A stretch of 64,000 nt of DNA, taken from Bacillus sp. FJAT-50079 (GTDB taxonomy: Bacteria > Bacillota > Bacilli > Bacillales > Bacillaceae_C). Position numbers and translations under genes: made by a program. The stretch spans positions 62,001-126,000 of the forward strand of contig NZ_JAGYPD010000008.1 in NCBI RefSeq assembly GCF_018343515.1, given 5' to 3'. The notes under the pieces were generated by a model, which was not told the DNA's origin, ran no database searches, and saw only the letters and a program-made list of their open reading frames with translations. Shown here piece by piece: positions 17,250 through 26,146 of this stretch (its first letter is position 1; every line of letters begins with the position of its first letter).

Positions 17250-18662
17250 TTATGAATTAAATCCATTATTGTCAGCTAACTGTTTAAACCACATTCCGCT
17301 TTTTTTAATTGTGCGAGTGTAGTCTCCTTGAATATCGACGGAAATGAGTCCATAGCGATTTTTGTATGCATTCAGCCATGACCAATTGTCCATAAAAGTC
17401 CACACATGATACCCTTTCACATTGACGCCTTCCTGAATCGCCTGATGAATCCATTTTAAATGATCCTTAAAAAATTGAATCCGATAATCATCTTGAACGA
17501 CCCCTTGCTCATCCATAAAACGATCTTCACCTTCAACACCCATACCGTTTTCGGAGATAAAACATTCAATATTATGATAGTTTTCTTTTACATTGATTAA
17601 AATATCATAAATTCCTTTTTCATAGATTTCCCAGCCACGATGAGGATTTATTTTTTTCCCCGGCATATCGTAGTAATCAAAATAGTGTTCAGGCATAAAC
17701 GGTGCCTCTGGATTCGGCAGCGCCCCCTTCGCTTTAACACGTCTAGGCTGATAGTAGTTGATTCCAAGAATATCGATTGTATTTTCCCGAATAATGTCAA
17801 GGTCGCCTGCCTCAATTTGCGGCATAAATCCTTCCGCTCGAATCAGGTTTACCAGATCAATGGGAAATTCCCCTTTCACGGAAGGGTCCAAAAATATTCG
17901 GTTAAAGAGCGCATCAGCAATATTTGCTGCTTTTACATCTGCTGGGTGCTGGCTTCGTGGATAAGACGGCGTGAGGTTTAAAATAATCCCTATTTTACCG
18001 TTTAAATTCTTTTTTCGATAGGCCTCAATCGCTTTCGCACTGGAGAGCATCGAATGATATGCTACTTGGACTGCCTTTTGGAAGTCGCATAGATCCGGAT
18101 AATGGGCTCCATATAAATAGCCCATTTCAACCGGAACAATCGGTTCATTATGGGTGAACCACTTTTTAACACGATCTCCAAATAAATCAAATGCAATGGA
18201 AGCATAATCTACGTATGCCTCAACCACTTCTCTGCTCTCCCAGCCCCCAAGCTTCTGCATTGCAAGCGGCATATCAAAATGGTAGAGATTAACGAAAGGT
18301 TCAATCTTATGATGTAGTAAATCATCAATAACACTGTTGTAAAAATCAACCGCTTGTTGATTCACTTCACCATTACCATTTGGAATTAAACGTGACCAAG
18401 AAATCGAGATTCGGAAACTATTATGTCCCGTCTCTTTTAATAGTTTAATATCCTCTTTATATTGATGATAAAAGTTAGAGGTATTTGCCGGACCTACCCC
18501 ATCAAAAAAACGGTTCGGTTCCTTTTCATACCAATAATCCCAAATATTCATTCCTTTTCCATCAATATCAGCTGCCCCTTCGATTTGAGTTGCCGAGACA
18601 GCAGATCCCCACCAAAATCCTTCCGGAAATCGATAGTGTAATTTTTCCTTTTGTTTTGACAT
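17250..18662 (-). CDS. GH1 6-phospho-beta-glucosidase
   Basis: A 470-residue glycoside hydrolase family 1 enzyme. Seen: FWWGSAVSATQIEG at the start, THNEP (acid/base Glu) and ISENGMG (nucleophile Glu). These, with the PTS genes upstream, indicate hydrolysis of a phosphorylated beta-glucoside such as cellobiose 6-phosphate in the cytoplasm. It is the last gene of the lic-type operon, 75 bases after the GH170 gene, with AGGAGG before its ATG. A second GH1 at 38536 belongs to the other PTS, so specificities may differ. Confidence 0.92.
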   Translation of the reverse strand: MSKQKEKLHYRFPEGFWWGSAVSATQIEGAADIDGKGMNIWDYWYEKEPNRFFDGVGPANTSNFYHQYKEDIKLLKETGHNSFRISISWSRLIPNGNGEVNQQAVDFYNSVIDDLLHHKIEPFVNLYHFDMPLAMQKLGGWESREVVEAYVDYASIAFDLFGDRVKKWFTHNEPIVPVEMGYLYGAHYPDLCDFQKAVQVAYHSMLSSAKAIEAYRKKNLNGKIGIILNLTPSYPRSQHPADVKAANIADALFNRIFLDPSVKGEFPIDLVNLIRAEGFMPQIEAGDLDIIRENTIDILGINYYQPRRVKAKGALPNPEAPFMPEHYFDYYDMPGKKINPHRGWEIYEKGIYDILINVKENYHNIECFISENGMGVEGEDRFMDEQGVVQDDYRIQFFKDHLKWIHQAIQEGVNVKGYHVWTFMDNWSWLNAYKNRYGLISVDIQGDYTRTIKKSGMWFKQLADNNGFNS

Positions 18663-18737
18663 CTTTCATTCCTCCTATTGAAAGAACCAAGCACAGATGA
18701 GGATCGCTTGATTCTTTCATAAAAATTGCAACTGGGA

Positions 18738-19814
18738 TCACTTTTCAACTAGTTTGAACTTTTGCCATGGACGAATCCGATCAAGTAAAAACTGTTCTTC
18801 CGGATTAACAGTTGCAACAATATTTGTATTTCCACTGTTCTCCATATCCAGAATTGCGATCTGCATTTCCCCCTTATAACGCTCATAACCGGAGTTATCA
18901 ATCGTCACGTTTCCACGTGAAATCGATTGTGTATTATGGGCTGGAAAATCCTCATTCACATATTGAACGCGACTTTCCGTTGAACGGATCACATAGGCGG
19001 AGACATCTCCACGATTCACATGTTGACTTGCCAACACAATCTCTCTCTCTGTATTTGTTGCTGTTTCATTAAATTCTACCTTTAGCTCTAATTGATAACG
19101 GTTAATTGCAGACAAAAGTTTTAGCTCTTCTACAGAGGCAAAGGCATTACCAATAATTACATCATCAATCAAGTCCGTTTGAAAGAGATCTTTTGCCTGA
19201 AGGTCGATTGGGATGCCGCGATGCTCCTCAAGCGTCGGTAGCCCTTCATGAACCGGCCATGGACCATACAATGCGAAATTTGAAGAAATCATTGCCGCTG
19301 TTCGAATCCCGTGTTCTTTATACTGTTGTGAGCATTTAATAAAATGCTCTCGGGACAGACCAGTATAACGCCGTGGGTAAAAATTATGGCAGCCAATGAT
19401 TTGGTATTTATTCGGCTGATAAGATAGTATTTGTTCTAAATATTTCGTCCCTTGACTCATATTTAATTCAATACTTAGTCCATACTCATTCAAGGACATA
19501 ACACTTTCTTCTAGTCCGGTAAAACCTAAATCGAGACGAAGTCCTGAAAGACCAAGTTCTTTGAAATAAGCAAGATCCTTATAGCTAAGTTGTTTTTCTT
19601 CAAAGACGGTGGGGCTAATATCTGCGATAACTTCAAAGCCAAGCTGATTCGCCCGTTTAACAATTCCACGTAGTTTACCTACATCGTTTTCATCAGCAGA
19701 CATTAAACAAGTGAAGATTCTTGTAAATCCGTAAGTACTCGCCTTTTCGATATAATCGATTTGATCTTTTTCTGTACCATACTGTGGGTAAACCGCAATC
19801 CCGAGTCTCCTCAC
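18738..19814 (-). CDS. GH170 (DUF871) protein, MupG-like phospho-glycosidase
   Basis: A 358-residue protein of the DUF871 family: an N-terminal TIM barrel (GIAVYPQYGTEKDQIDYIEKA, IIGCHNFYPRRYTGLS) and a C-terminal beta domain from about 245. The family includes MupG, the 6-phospho-N-acetylmuramidase, and is classed as GH170. Here it sits between GH4 and GH1 phospho-glucosidases in a cellobiose-type PTS operon, not beside MurNAc genes. An unusual phosphorylated disaccharide or aryl/lactyl glucoside is therefore a possible substrate. The family call is firm; the substrate is unknown. The GH4 gene ends 15 bases before it, so the two are probably co-translated. Confidence 0.85.
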   Translation of the reverse strand: MRRLGIAVYPQYGTEKDQIDYIEKASTYGFTRIFTCLMSADENDVGKLRGIVKRANQLGFEVIADISPTVFEEKQLSYKDLAYFKELGLSGLRLDLGFTGLEESVMSLNEYGLSIELNMSQGTKYLEQILSYQPNKYQIIGCHNFYPRRYTGLSREHFIKCSQQYKEHGIRTAAMISSNFALYGPWPVHEGLPTLEEHRGIPIDLQAKDLFQTDLIDDVIIGNAFASVEELKLLSAINRYQLELKVEFNETATNTEREIVLASQHVNRGDVSAYVIRSTESRVQYVNEDFPAHNTQSISRGNVTIDNSGYERYKGEMQIAILDMENSGNTNIVATVNPEEQFLLDRIRPWQKFKLVEK

Positions 19815-19829
19815 TTTTTTCCACTCCCA

Positions 19830-21125
19830 TCAAGAAAATTGGGGCAAATAATCTTTATTTGCTTCTATAATGTCTTTTAATATTTGCTTCGCAACCTTGC
19901 TAGATGGAACGAATGGACTATTCACTAATGCAAGCAACGCCTTTTGTTTATTTCCAGTTACCGCTGCTTCAATAGTTAGTTGCTCAAATGCTTTAACTTG
20001 TTGTATGAGACCATTGATCTCTGGTGGTAATTTTCCCACTTGTAATGGCTTAGCACCCTCATGATTGACCACACACGTTACTTCAACAGCTACATCATCA
20101 GGAAGCTGCGAAATCGCACCATTATTTATAACATTTACGGTGTGGATTCTATTATCGTTCGTAACAATCGATGTAATAAGCGAAACTGCCGCCTCTGAAT
20201 ATAAGGAACCGCCTCGTTCCTCCAATTCCTTCGGCTTCACATTTAAAGAAGGATTTTTATAAGTTTTAAATAATTCTTTTTCGATGACCTTCACCTGTTC
20301 GGCTCGGGTTCCTTTTTCATTTGCTGCTTCCATTTCTTCTAGGAGCATTTCATCCTTCATGTAATAATAGCGATGATATGGACATGGAAGCACTTTTAGT
20401 GCTTTTAAAAACTCTTCTTCCCACGGTGCATCATGAATGTTTTTCATATTCATATTCCGGCCCTCAATAATTCGGCCAAGTAAACGATCCATTGAATCTT
20501 CACCATTTACGTGGACACTTATAGCATAGACAAGGTGATTTAAACCGGCAAACGACATGTTCACATCGTTGCGTTCTACATCCAAAATTGTCGCAGCCAT
20601 TTGTTTCATATTAATCGGTACATTGCATAGTCCGATTGCTTTAACAGATGTATATTTATGAACGGCTTCCGTCACCATGCCAGCTGGGTTCGTAAAGTTA
20701 ATTAACCATGCATCATTTGAATACTCTTCTATCTCTTTACAAATATCAAGAATCACTGGAATTGTACGAAGAGCTTTTGCAAAGCCGCCCGGACCAGTCG
20801 TTTCTTGACCAATCACATTGTATTCAAGCGGAATCCGCTCATCACTTGCCCGTGCATCAAGACCACCTACACGAAACTGTGTCAAGACAAAATCAGCATT
20901 TGTTATTGCCTGAATACGGTCAAGTGTCAGTGTAATTTTTATCGGCAACTGACTTTTCTCGATCATCCTTTTCGCAAGTGCCCCGACAATTTCTAACTTT
21001 TCTTTCCCTGCTTCTATATCAACAAGGACAATTTCATTGATCTTTAATTGATCTGAACGTAAGATAAACCCTTCAATCAGTTCCGGTGTATAGCTACTTC
21101 CTCCACCAATAACAGCTATTTTCAA
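19830..21125 (-). CDS. licH: GH4 6-phospho-beta-glucosidase (LicH-like)
   Basis: A 431-residue NAD- and Mn-dependent family 4 glycosidase. Seen: dinucleotide site IAVIGGGSSYTPELIEG, the metal-site Cys in GLCNVP and His in AGLNHL, and TNPAGMVTEAV. The likely start is the TTG at 21125, with GGGTGGGAG correctly spaced; an in-frame GTG at 21149 is upstream of that site. GH4 enzymes act by an oxidation-elimination mechanism on 6-phospho-glycosides. The order IIB-IIC-IIA-GH4 equals licBCAH of Bacillus subtilis, which processes lichenan and cellobiose products. Confidence 0.92.
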   Translation of the reverse strand: MKIAVIGGGSSYTPELIEGFILRSDQLKINEIVLVDIEAGKEKLEIVGALAKRMIEKSQLPIKITLTLDRIQAITNADFVLTQFRVGGLDARASDERIPLEYNVIGQETTGPGGFAKALRTIPVILDICKEIEEYSNDAWLINFTNPAGMVTEAVHKYTSVKAIGLCNVPINMKQMAATILDVERNDVNMSFAGLNHLVYAISVHVNGEDSMDRLLGRIIEGRNMNMKNIHDAPWEEEFLKALKVLPCPYHRYYYMKDEMLLEEMEAANEKGTRAEQVKVIEKELFKTYKNPSLNVKPKELEERGGSLYSEAAVSLITSIVTNDNRIHTVNVINNGAISQLPDDVAVEVTCVVNHEGAKPLQVGKLPPEINGLIQQVKAFEQLTIEAAVTGNKQKALLALVNSPFVPSSKVAKQILKDIIEANKDYLPQFS

Positions 21126-21182
21126 CTTTTCTCCCACCCTTAAAGTCACTTAATCAAACAACATAGTTAATATGTTTTTAAA

Positions 21183-21491
21183 CTAGCTTTTTAACGTTTC
21201 ATATAAATCAACAAATTCATTTGCAAGATCTTTAAATGTAATGGCATTCATTAGATGATCTTGGGCATGTATGAGCAGTAAGGTAATTTCTGCTTTATCA
21301 CCGCGTGCTTCTGACTGAATTAAAGATGTTTGCACTTGATGAGCATTGATCAGCTCTTGGTTGGATTTTTCCATACACTCCCTGGCTAAACCCAAGTTCT
21401 GCTCTTTTGCAGCCTGGATGGCTTCAAAGGCATGGCTTTTTGCATTTCCACTAAAAAGAATAATTTTCATAATGCGCTCTTCTAAATTCAT
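21183..21491 (-). CDS. licA: PTS lactose/cellobiose-type EIIA
   Basis: A 102-residue, helical EIIA of the lactose/cellobiose class, cytoplasmic. LLLIHAQDHLMNA contains the His that accepts phosphate from HPr. SGNAKSHAFEAIQAAKEQN at the N-terminus is typical. Ribosome site AAGGGGT. It lies 25 bases after the EIIC gene and passes phosphate to the EIIB at 23121. Confidence 0.93.
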   Translation of the reverse strand: MNLEERIMKIILFSGNAKSHAFEAIQAAKEQNLGLARECMEKSNQELINAHQVQTSLIQSEARGDKAEITLLLIHAQDHLMNAITFKDLANEFVDLYETLKS

Positions 21492-21516
21492 TATTCACTA
21501 CCCCTTGTAAAAAAAT

Positions 21517-22788
21517 CTATGCTACTGTATTATTTTTTTCGTTTTGAAGCTTTTTCTCTTCCGCTCTTACAGTTATTTTAATAAACGGAATATAGATGAT
21601 AACTGCGATAATTAAATTGACGAATGATAATGCAGCTCCACGCCATGAGCCTGTTGCTAAGAACCCTCCAATAACAGGAGGTGTTGTCCATGGGATAAAA
21701 GCAACAGTTTTTGGAACTATGCCTGAAGCAATCATCATATAACTAAAGATTGTTAAAACAACCGGTGCTAAAATAAACGGAATGATTAATACTGGATTTA
21801 ATACGATTGGAAAACCAAATAAAATCGGTTCATTTATATTAAATAAGCTTGGTGCTGCACCTAGTCCTGAAATATTTCGATAATGTTTATGGCGTCGTCC
21901 CGCAATAAACACAGCGATAATTAGGGCAAGTGTTGCACCAGTTCCTCCTAGATACATAAAAGCATCAAAAAATGGCTTTGTTACAATATAAGGGATTTCT
22001 TGACCGGCTGCCAATGCCTTTGCATTCGCTTCAATAGCTGGCAAATAAACCGTTTGCATAATTGGTTCCATAATATTTGAACCGTGTAATCCAAAAAACC
22101 ATAGGACGTGAATTAAGAGTGCAATGATAATCGCAGAACCAAGTGTATTGGCTAATTTTGAAATAGGTGCTTGTAAGACATCGAAAAACGCTTGATGAAT
22201 ATCTGGAATACCGCCTACAAGGGTAAATACTTTAATAAGTCCAAAAATCGATAAGGTAATCATCGACGGAATTAATGCTGAAAAGGATTTTGCGACCGCA
22301 GGCGGGACACTTTCCGGCATTTTCATCATTAGCTTCTTATTTCCTAATAATCTAGTGAAAATCTCGGTTGCCACAAGAGCCGTAACAATGGCAATAAATA
22401 AGCCTTGCGCCCCCGCCCATACTAAGGGAAGGCCCGATCCTTCACTAATTGGTTGCATCACCGTTGCTAATGCGGCAAAAGAAACAATTCCTGCCGATAA
22501 ACCATCTTTGTCATATGACCGTGCTAACTGATAGGAAATCGAAAAGGCCACAAGCAAAGAGACAATCCCGAATGTTCCCGTCCAAACACTACCCCCAAAT
22601 TGCTTCCATGTATCTCCATTGAAGAGCGCGGACATAAAATTTTGATACGCATCTATCGGTAAATTATTTAAAAGGATAACCATCGATCCTAATATCATTA
22701 ATGGCATGATGATGACAAAACCATCACGAATTGCAACCAAATGGCGTTGTGCTCCAATTCGCCCAGCAATTTCAATAAATTTATTCAT
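21517..22788 (-). CDS. licC: PTS cellobiose-type EIIC permease
   Basis: A 423-residue membrane permease of the lactose/cellobiose EIIC family with about ten segments. Seen: HLVAIRDGFVIIMPLMILGS near the N-terminus, LHGSNIMEPIM and NINEPILFGFPIVLNP, the conserved sugar-binding and gating motif. It imports beta-glucosides with phosphorylation by the neighbouring EIIB. It is separated from the EIIB gene by an unusually long 332-base gap, while EIIC-EIIA-GH4 are tightly packed. Confidence 0.93.
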   Translation of the reverse strand: MNKFIEIAGRIGAQRHLVAIRDGFVIIMPLMILGSMVILLNNLPIDAYQNFMSALFNGDTWKQFGGSVWTGTFGIVSLLVAFSISYQLARSYDKDGLSAGIVSFAALATVMQPISEGSGLPLVWAGAQGLFIAIVTALVATEIFTRLLGNKKLMMKMPESVPPAVAKSFSALIPSMITLSIFGLIKVFTLVGGIPDIHQAFFDVLQAPISKLANTLGSAIIIALLIHVLWFFGLHGSNIMEPIMQTVYLPAIEANAKALAAGQEIPYIVTKPFFDAFMYLGGTGATLALIIAVFIAGRRHKHYRNISGLGAAPSLFNINEPILFGFPIVLNPVLIIPFILAPVVLTIFSYMMIASGIVPKTVAFIPWTTPPVIGGFLATGSWRGAALSFVNLIIAVIIYIPFIKITVRAEEKKLQNEKNNTVA

Positions 22789-23120
22789 AAAAAACTCCCC
22801 CTATTCTCTCACATATTGTCAAAACTTATATAGTAAAAAGTTAATAATTCCTTAATATAAGAGGGGTTATAAACTAAAACTTCCCCCCGTAATTTTAGGA
22901 TAAAAGTGAAGTTACCACACACAGACGAAGATCCCTTTATTTGAACCTTCCGACCCTTCCTATTTAAAAAAACATGTTGAAAGCAAACGAAAGAACATAG
23001 CGTCCTCTGAAGACCGTCCAAAAGCATTCTCATTCAAAAATCAGTATACCTAAAGCAATGAACAGTCCAATATGTGGTGTTCCGCGGTATTTTTATGCCA
23101 ATAACGGTGACAAACTCCAT
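22789..23120 (-). other. 332-base gap between PTS EIIB and EIIC genes
   Basis: No gene is supported here. A 74-codon minus-strand frame has no ribosome site and an implausible, Arg/Cys/Phe-rich product. A TTGACA lies near 22819 but without a matching -10. The gap may be a deletion scar or an internal control region. Confidence 0.4.
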
Positions 23121-23438
23121 TTAACGATTGGCAATTAAATCTATTGCTTGTTCTAAAACCTTCTCACCGTTCATCATTCCATAATATTGCATATTTATTG
23201 ATTCAACCGGAATGTTCTTGCCTTCTAATTTAGACTGAAATTGTTTCATCATAAATTTAACTTGAGGTCCTAGCAGCAATACATCGATATTTTTTTTATC
23301 TAAAGTACTGTCAACTTCTGATGCAGAAATAGCAAAGATATCAGCCTCTATCCCTTGCTCTTCCGCTGCCTTTTGCATTTTCGTTACTAATAAACTTGTG
23401 CTCATTCCAGCTGAACATACTAACATAATTGTCTTCAT
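23121..23438 (-). CDS. licB: PTS lactose/cellobiose-type EIIB
   Basis: A 105-residue cytoplasmic EIIB domain protein. MLVCSAGMSTSLLVTKM carries the phospho-accepting Cys near residue 8, and LLLGPQVKFMMKQF is a family motif. First gene of the lic-type operon, preceded by AGGAGGAAAT. Expression probably depends on the LicR-type activator encoded upstream on the same strand. Confidence 0.93.
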   Translation of the reverse strand: MKTIMLVCSAGMSTSLLVTKMQKAAEEQGIEADIFAISASEVDSTLDKKNIDVLLLGPQVKFMMKQFQSKLEGKNIPVESINMQYYGMMNGEKVLEQAIDLIANR

Positions 23439-23487
23439 TTTTATTTCCTCCTAATATTGATCTTTTGTTAAGTCATCTTATAAGTTA

Positions 23488-23546
23488 AGTATAGAGAGTA
23501 TCCGTTTTCATTAACATTGAATCATTTTCCGTTGAGTAGCGGAAAC
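23488..23546 (-). promoter_or_regulatory. lic operon promoter with LicR-like inverted repeat and overlapping cre-like core
   Basis: On the minus strand a TATACT -10 box (23488-23493) has only a weak -35 (TGTTAA), as for an activated promoter. About 40 bases upstream of the -10, TTTCCG-N8-CGGAAA (23526-23545) forms an inverted repeat, a candidate LicR site. The adjoining AAACGTTT palindrome matches 11 of 14 positions of the CcpA cre consensus. Roles are inferred. Confidence 0.5.
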
Positions 23547-23697
23547 GTTTACCTTTTGCTATTTGTACGTTGTAATATGAGTCGAAACACCAACCTTAGT
23601 ATGTAAAAGAAACTGGGATTATAGACAGGTACGGATATAAATAATGGTGATATTAGCTATTTGCATTCTATTTTGCTTTGCTCTGCCTTTTTCAATG

Positions 23698-23743
23698 AAA
23701 AAAACAGTACTACCGTTTTGTATCAACGTAAGTACTGTTTTTT
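23698..23743 (-). terminator. Terminator after licR
   Basis: AAAAAACAGTACT pairs with AGTACTGTTTTTT around a loop of about 18 bases. It lies 12 bases after the licR stop. Confidence 0.8.
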
Positions 23744-23754
23744 CTATTTTGGTT

Positions 23755-25683
23755 TTAAAATATATTTATAAATTCCTCATATGTTTTGCATTTAAGAAGT
23801 TGCTGCACGAGATGTGGATCGTCCACTACTTTCCCTAGAACATTATACATCGACTGCAAATCTTTAGCGCCATTTTTTTGTATACTCAATAAACATATGA
23901 ATTGGACTCGTTTCTCTTCCCAGATAATTGGCTTTTGTAAAGTACAGATCGCCCAGAATGTTTCTTTTGATCGCGGAGTCATTGGATGTGGGATGGCTAC
24001 TAAATTACCGAAGCTTGTTGGAGAAATGTTTTCTCTTTCAACGACAGAGGAATAAAACTGCCCATCGACCAATCCTAGTTCTTCTACCTTATTACATAGA
24101 AATTGTAATACTTCTTCTTTCGTTTCAAATGATTGTTGAAGGAAAACCAAGTTTTCCTTTAGATATTGAATCGCCTTCTGTCCAGAAGAGTCTTCTAAAA
24201 ATTGTTCGATCTTTACAAAATCACTTCCCCCAAGAATCGTATTTACTTCAATGACTGGGACAGGAAGTGTTTCTCTAATTGGAATCGTGCTAACGACAAA
24301 ATCAATGATATCAAAATTTACATTTATTAAATTATAATACTCGGTTGTGCCAATAATTTCGAGACGCGACCCCATCGTTGACTGAAGTTTATAATATAAT
24401 AAGCGTGCACTGCCAACACCAGAGGCACACACAATCACGCATCTTTTTAAATTACGGTTTACCTTTGCTCTTTCCATTGCTGCACCGAAATGCAACGCTA
24501 GATAAGCAATCTCATTTTCATTCATTTGGAATCCTAATTCCTCTTCAATTGCCATACCTGCAACAACTCCAGCTTCAAAGGCAAGTGGATAATTTTCCTT
24601 AATTGCCTCGAGCATTGGATTACGTAAGTTCATCCTATAACGGTGACGATTGATCGCAGGTTTCAAATGTAGACTAAGACTAATAGCAAGATCTTTATCA
24701 TCAGAAATACCTAGCCCCATCTTTTGTTCTACTTTTTCAATCACTTTTCTAGTCAGTTCGATTATCCCTTCCCCAATAAAGGGATTAATCTCTTTATCAC
24801 TAATATGTGCTTCCATAATTGTTCTAGTTCCCATTAAGTGAATTGCCACATAGGCAATCTCGGTATTTGGAAACTCTACTTGTAATTGTTCCTCTACTAA
24901 CGTAACAATACTCTTCGCTACCTTATACTCTTTTTGTTCCGTGATTTTCAATAGTTCTTGTGGGATCATTGATACATAATTTTCATCCCTAATTCTTTTG
25001 CAAGCGATTGCAATGTGGATAATTAAATTATTAAGTGCAATATCCGACATAACAATGGCATTTTCTTTCAATTGCTCTATAATCACCTTTTGAATCGATT
25101 TCATTTCACCTAGTGATAAAATAAAAAGCTGTGAATTCATGATTTCCAAGTCAGATTCTTTTCGATGGAAAACATATTCTGACATGCAAAACCGTAGTTT
25201 TATTTCTTCCCCCTTTACTTTTAAACCATAATTGGGTCTTACATCAATCTTAATTTCATAGGAATTTAAAATTTTCTTTACATCTTTCAAATCATTTTGT
25301 ACGGTAGATCTACTCACATAAAGTTCATCTGCAAGATCTTCCAGTTTCATATAATCGTCTGCTAACAAGAGCCGCCTAATCAGATACCGCACGCGATCTT
25401 CGGACACTGTCGGGATGTTCCCGTTTTTCATCATTGCATCATCAGAGACTTCTGCTAAGAAATTTTTAAATAAGCGATGATCTTTTATTTCCAGTTTATA
25501 GCCAATTCCACGCAATGATTTTATTTCCGCTCCATGTTTATTCAACTGTTGATCTAGTACTTTTATGTCATTTCTAGCCGTTCTAGATGTTACTTTAAGA
25601 ACGTTCCCTAGATATTCACTTGTAATAGGCTGCTCCGTTTCCATCAATTCTTGCAAAATCATATTTTCCCGGGCATTAAGCAT
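23755..25683 (-). CDS. licR: LicR-type PRD-containing transcriptional activator
   Basis: A 642-residue multidomain regulator: N-terminal HTH domains (about 1-165, ITSEYLGNVLKVTSRTARNDI and LADELYVSRSTVQNDLKD), two PTS regulation domains (about 175-400), a GatB-like EIIB domain (CVIVCASGVGSARLL, Cys near 410) and a C-terminal EIIA-like domain (LVAIPHPMTP with its His). Such proteins activate cellobiose/lichenan operons when the PTS phosphorylation state signals substrate and no better sugar. Start at 25683 has AGAGGTG six bases upstream; an in-frame GTG at 25692 overlaps it. It lies directly upstream of the operon it should control. Confidence 0.92.
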   Translation of the reverse strand: MLNARENMILQELMETEQPITSEYLGNVLKVTSRTARNDIKVLDQQLNKHGAEIKSLRGIGYKLEIKDHRLFKNFLAEVSDDAMMKNGNIPTVSEDRVRYLIRRLLLADDYMKLEDLADELYVSRSTVQNDLKDVKKILNSYEIKIDVRPNYGLKVKGEEIKLRFCMSEYVFHRKESDLEIMNSQLFILSLGEMKSIQKVIIEQLKENAIVMSDIALNNLIIHIAIACKRIRDENYVSMIPQELLKITEQKEYKVAKSIVTLVEEQLQVEFPNTEIAYVAIHLMGTRTIMEAHISDKEINPFIGEGIIELTRKVIEKVEQKMGLGISDDKDLAISLSLHLKPAINRHRYRMNLRNPMLEAIKENYPLAFEAGVVAGMAIEEELGFQMNENEIAYLALHFGAAMERAKVNRNLKRCVIVCASGVGSARLLYYKLQSTMGSRLEIIGTTEYYNLINVNFDIIDFVVSTIPIRETLPVPVIEVNTILGGSDFVKIEQFLEDSSGQKAIQYLKENLVFLQQSFETKEEVLQFLCNKVEELGLVDGQFYSSVVERENISPTSFGNLVAIPHPMTPRSKETFWAICTLQKPIIWEEKRVQFICLLSIQKNGAKDLQSMYNVLGKVVDDPHLVQQLLKCKTYEEFINIF

Positions 25684-25960
25684 AATCGACACCTCTATTT
25701 TCCTATGTCAGAAATTCTATAAAGGAAGGTGTACAGCAATAGTAAAGCTTTCCCTCAACGTTTCTAACACTGTCCCAATGTCAAAGGAATTGGGTAATAA
25801 CGTAGGATGATACGTTCTCTTCATACACCCACCTAAACTAATTTTATCATTAGTATAATCATAAAACCGCGTATAGTATATAAAATTGATTAGTTTGAAT
25901 TTACTTTTCATCGATATGTAAAAAAATTTTACATATGTTACATCATTTTCATATTCACTA
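25684..25960. other. Intergenic stretch upstream of licR
   Basis: No confident gene. A 35-codon minus-strand frame (25717-25824, MKRTYHPTLLPNSF...) has AGGTGGGTG before its ATG but no recognisable product. AT-rich sequence further up may hold the licR promoter, but no clear -35/-10 pair was found. Confidence 0.3.
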
Positions 25961-26004
25961 AAAAAGCTAGATCAAATGAGAGAGCTCATTTGAACTAGCT
26001 TTTT
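25961..26004. terminator. Strong bidirectional terminator after the opuC/acyltransferase operon
   Basis: AAAAAGCTAG-A-TCAAATGAG pairs with CTCATTTGA-A-CTAGCTTTTT, with a four-base loop and A/T runs on both sides. It lies about 140 bases past the acyltransferase stop. Confidence 0.88.
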
Positions 26005-26146
26005 ATTTTTTTCAGCTCTGAAGGCATTTTTCAATGTATTCGCTATATCAGTTGAAATAAATAACATACATAAAATGTGGAAAATCAACTAGGTATACAT
26101 CTATAAAAAACATTTTCTGTATTTAAACTTAAATACTAACTATTTA

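Noticed and set aside
22809-23033. 74-codon minus-strand frame between PTS genes
   Set aside because: No ribosome site, implausible composition and no recognisable product.
25717-25824. 35-codon frame with a fair ribosome site upstream of licR
   Set aside because: Too short and unrecognised; kept only as a note in the gap entry.
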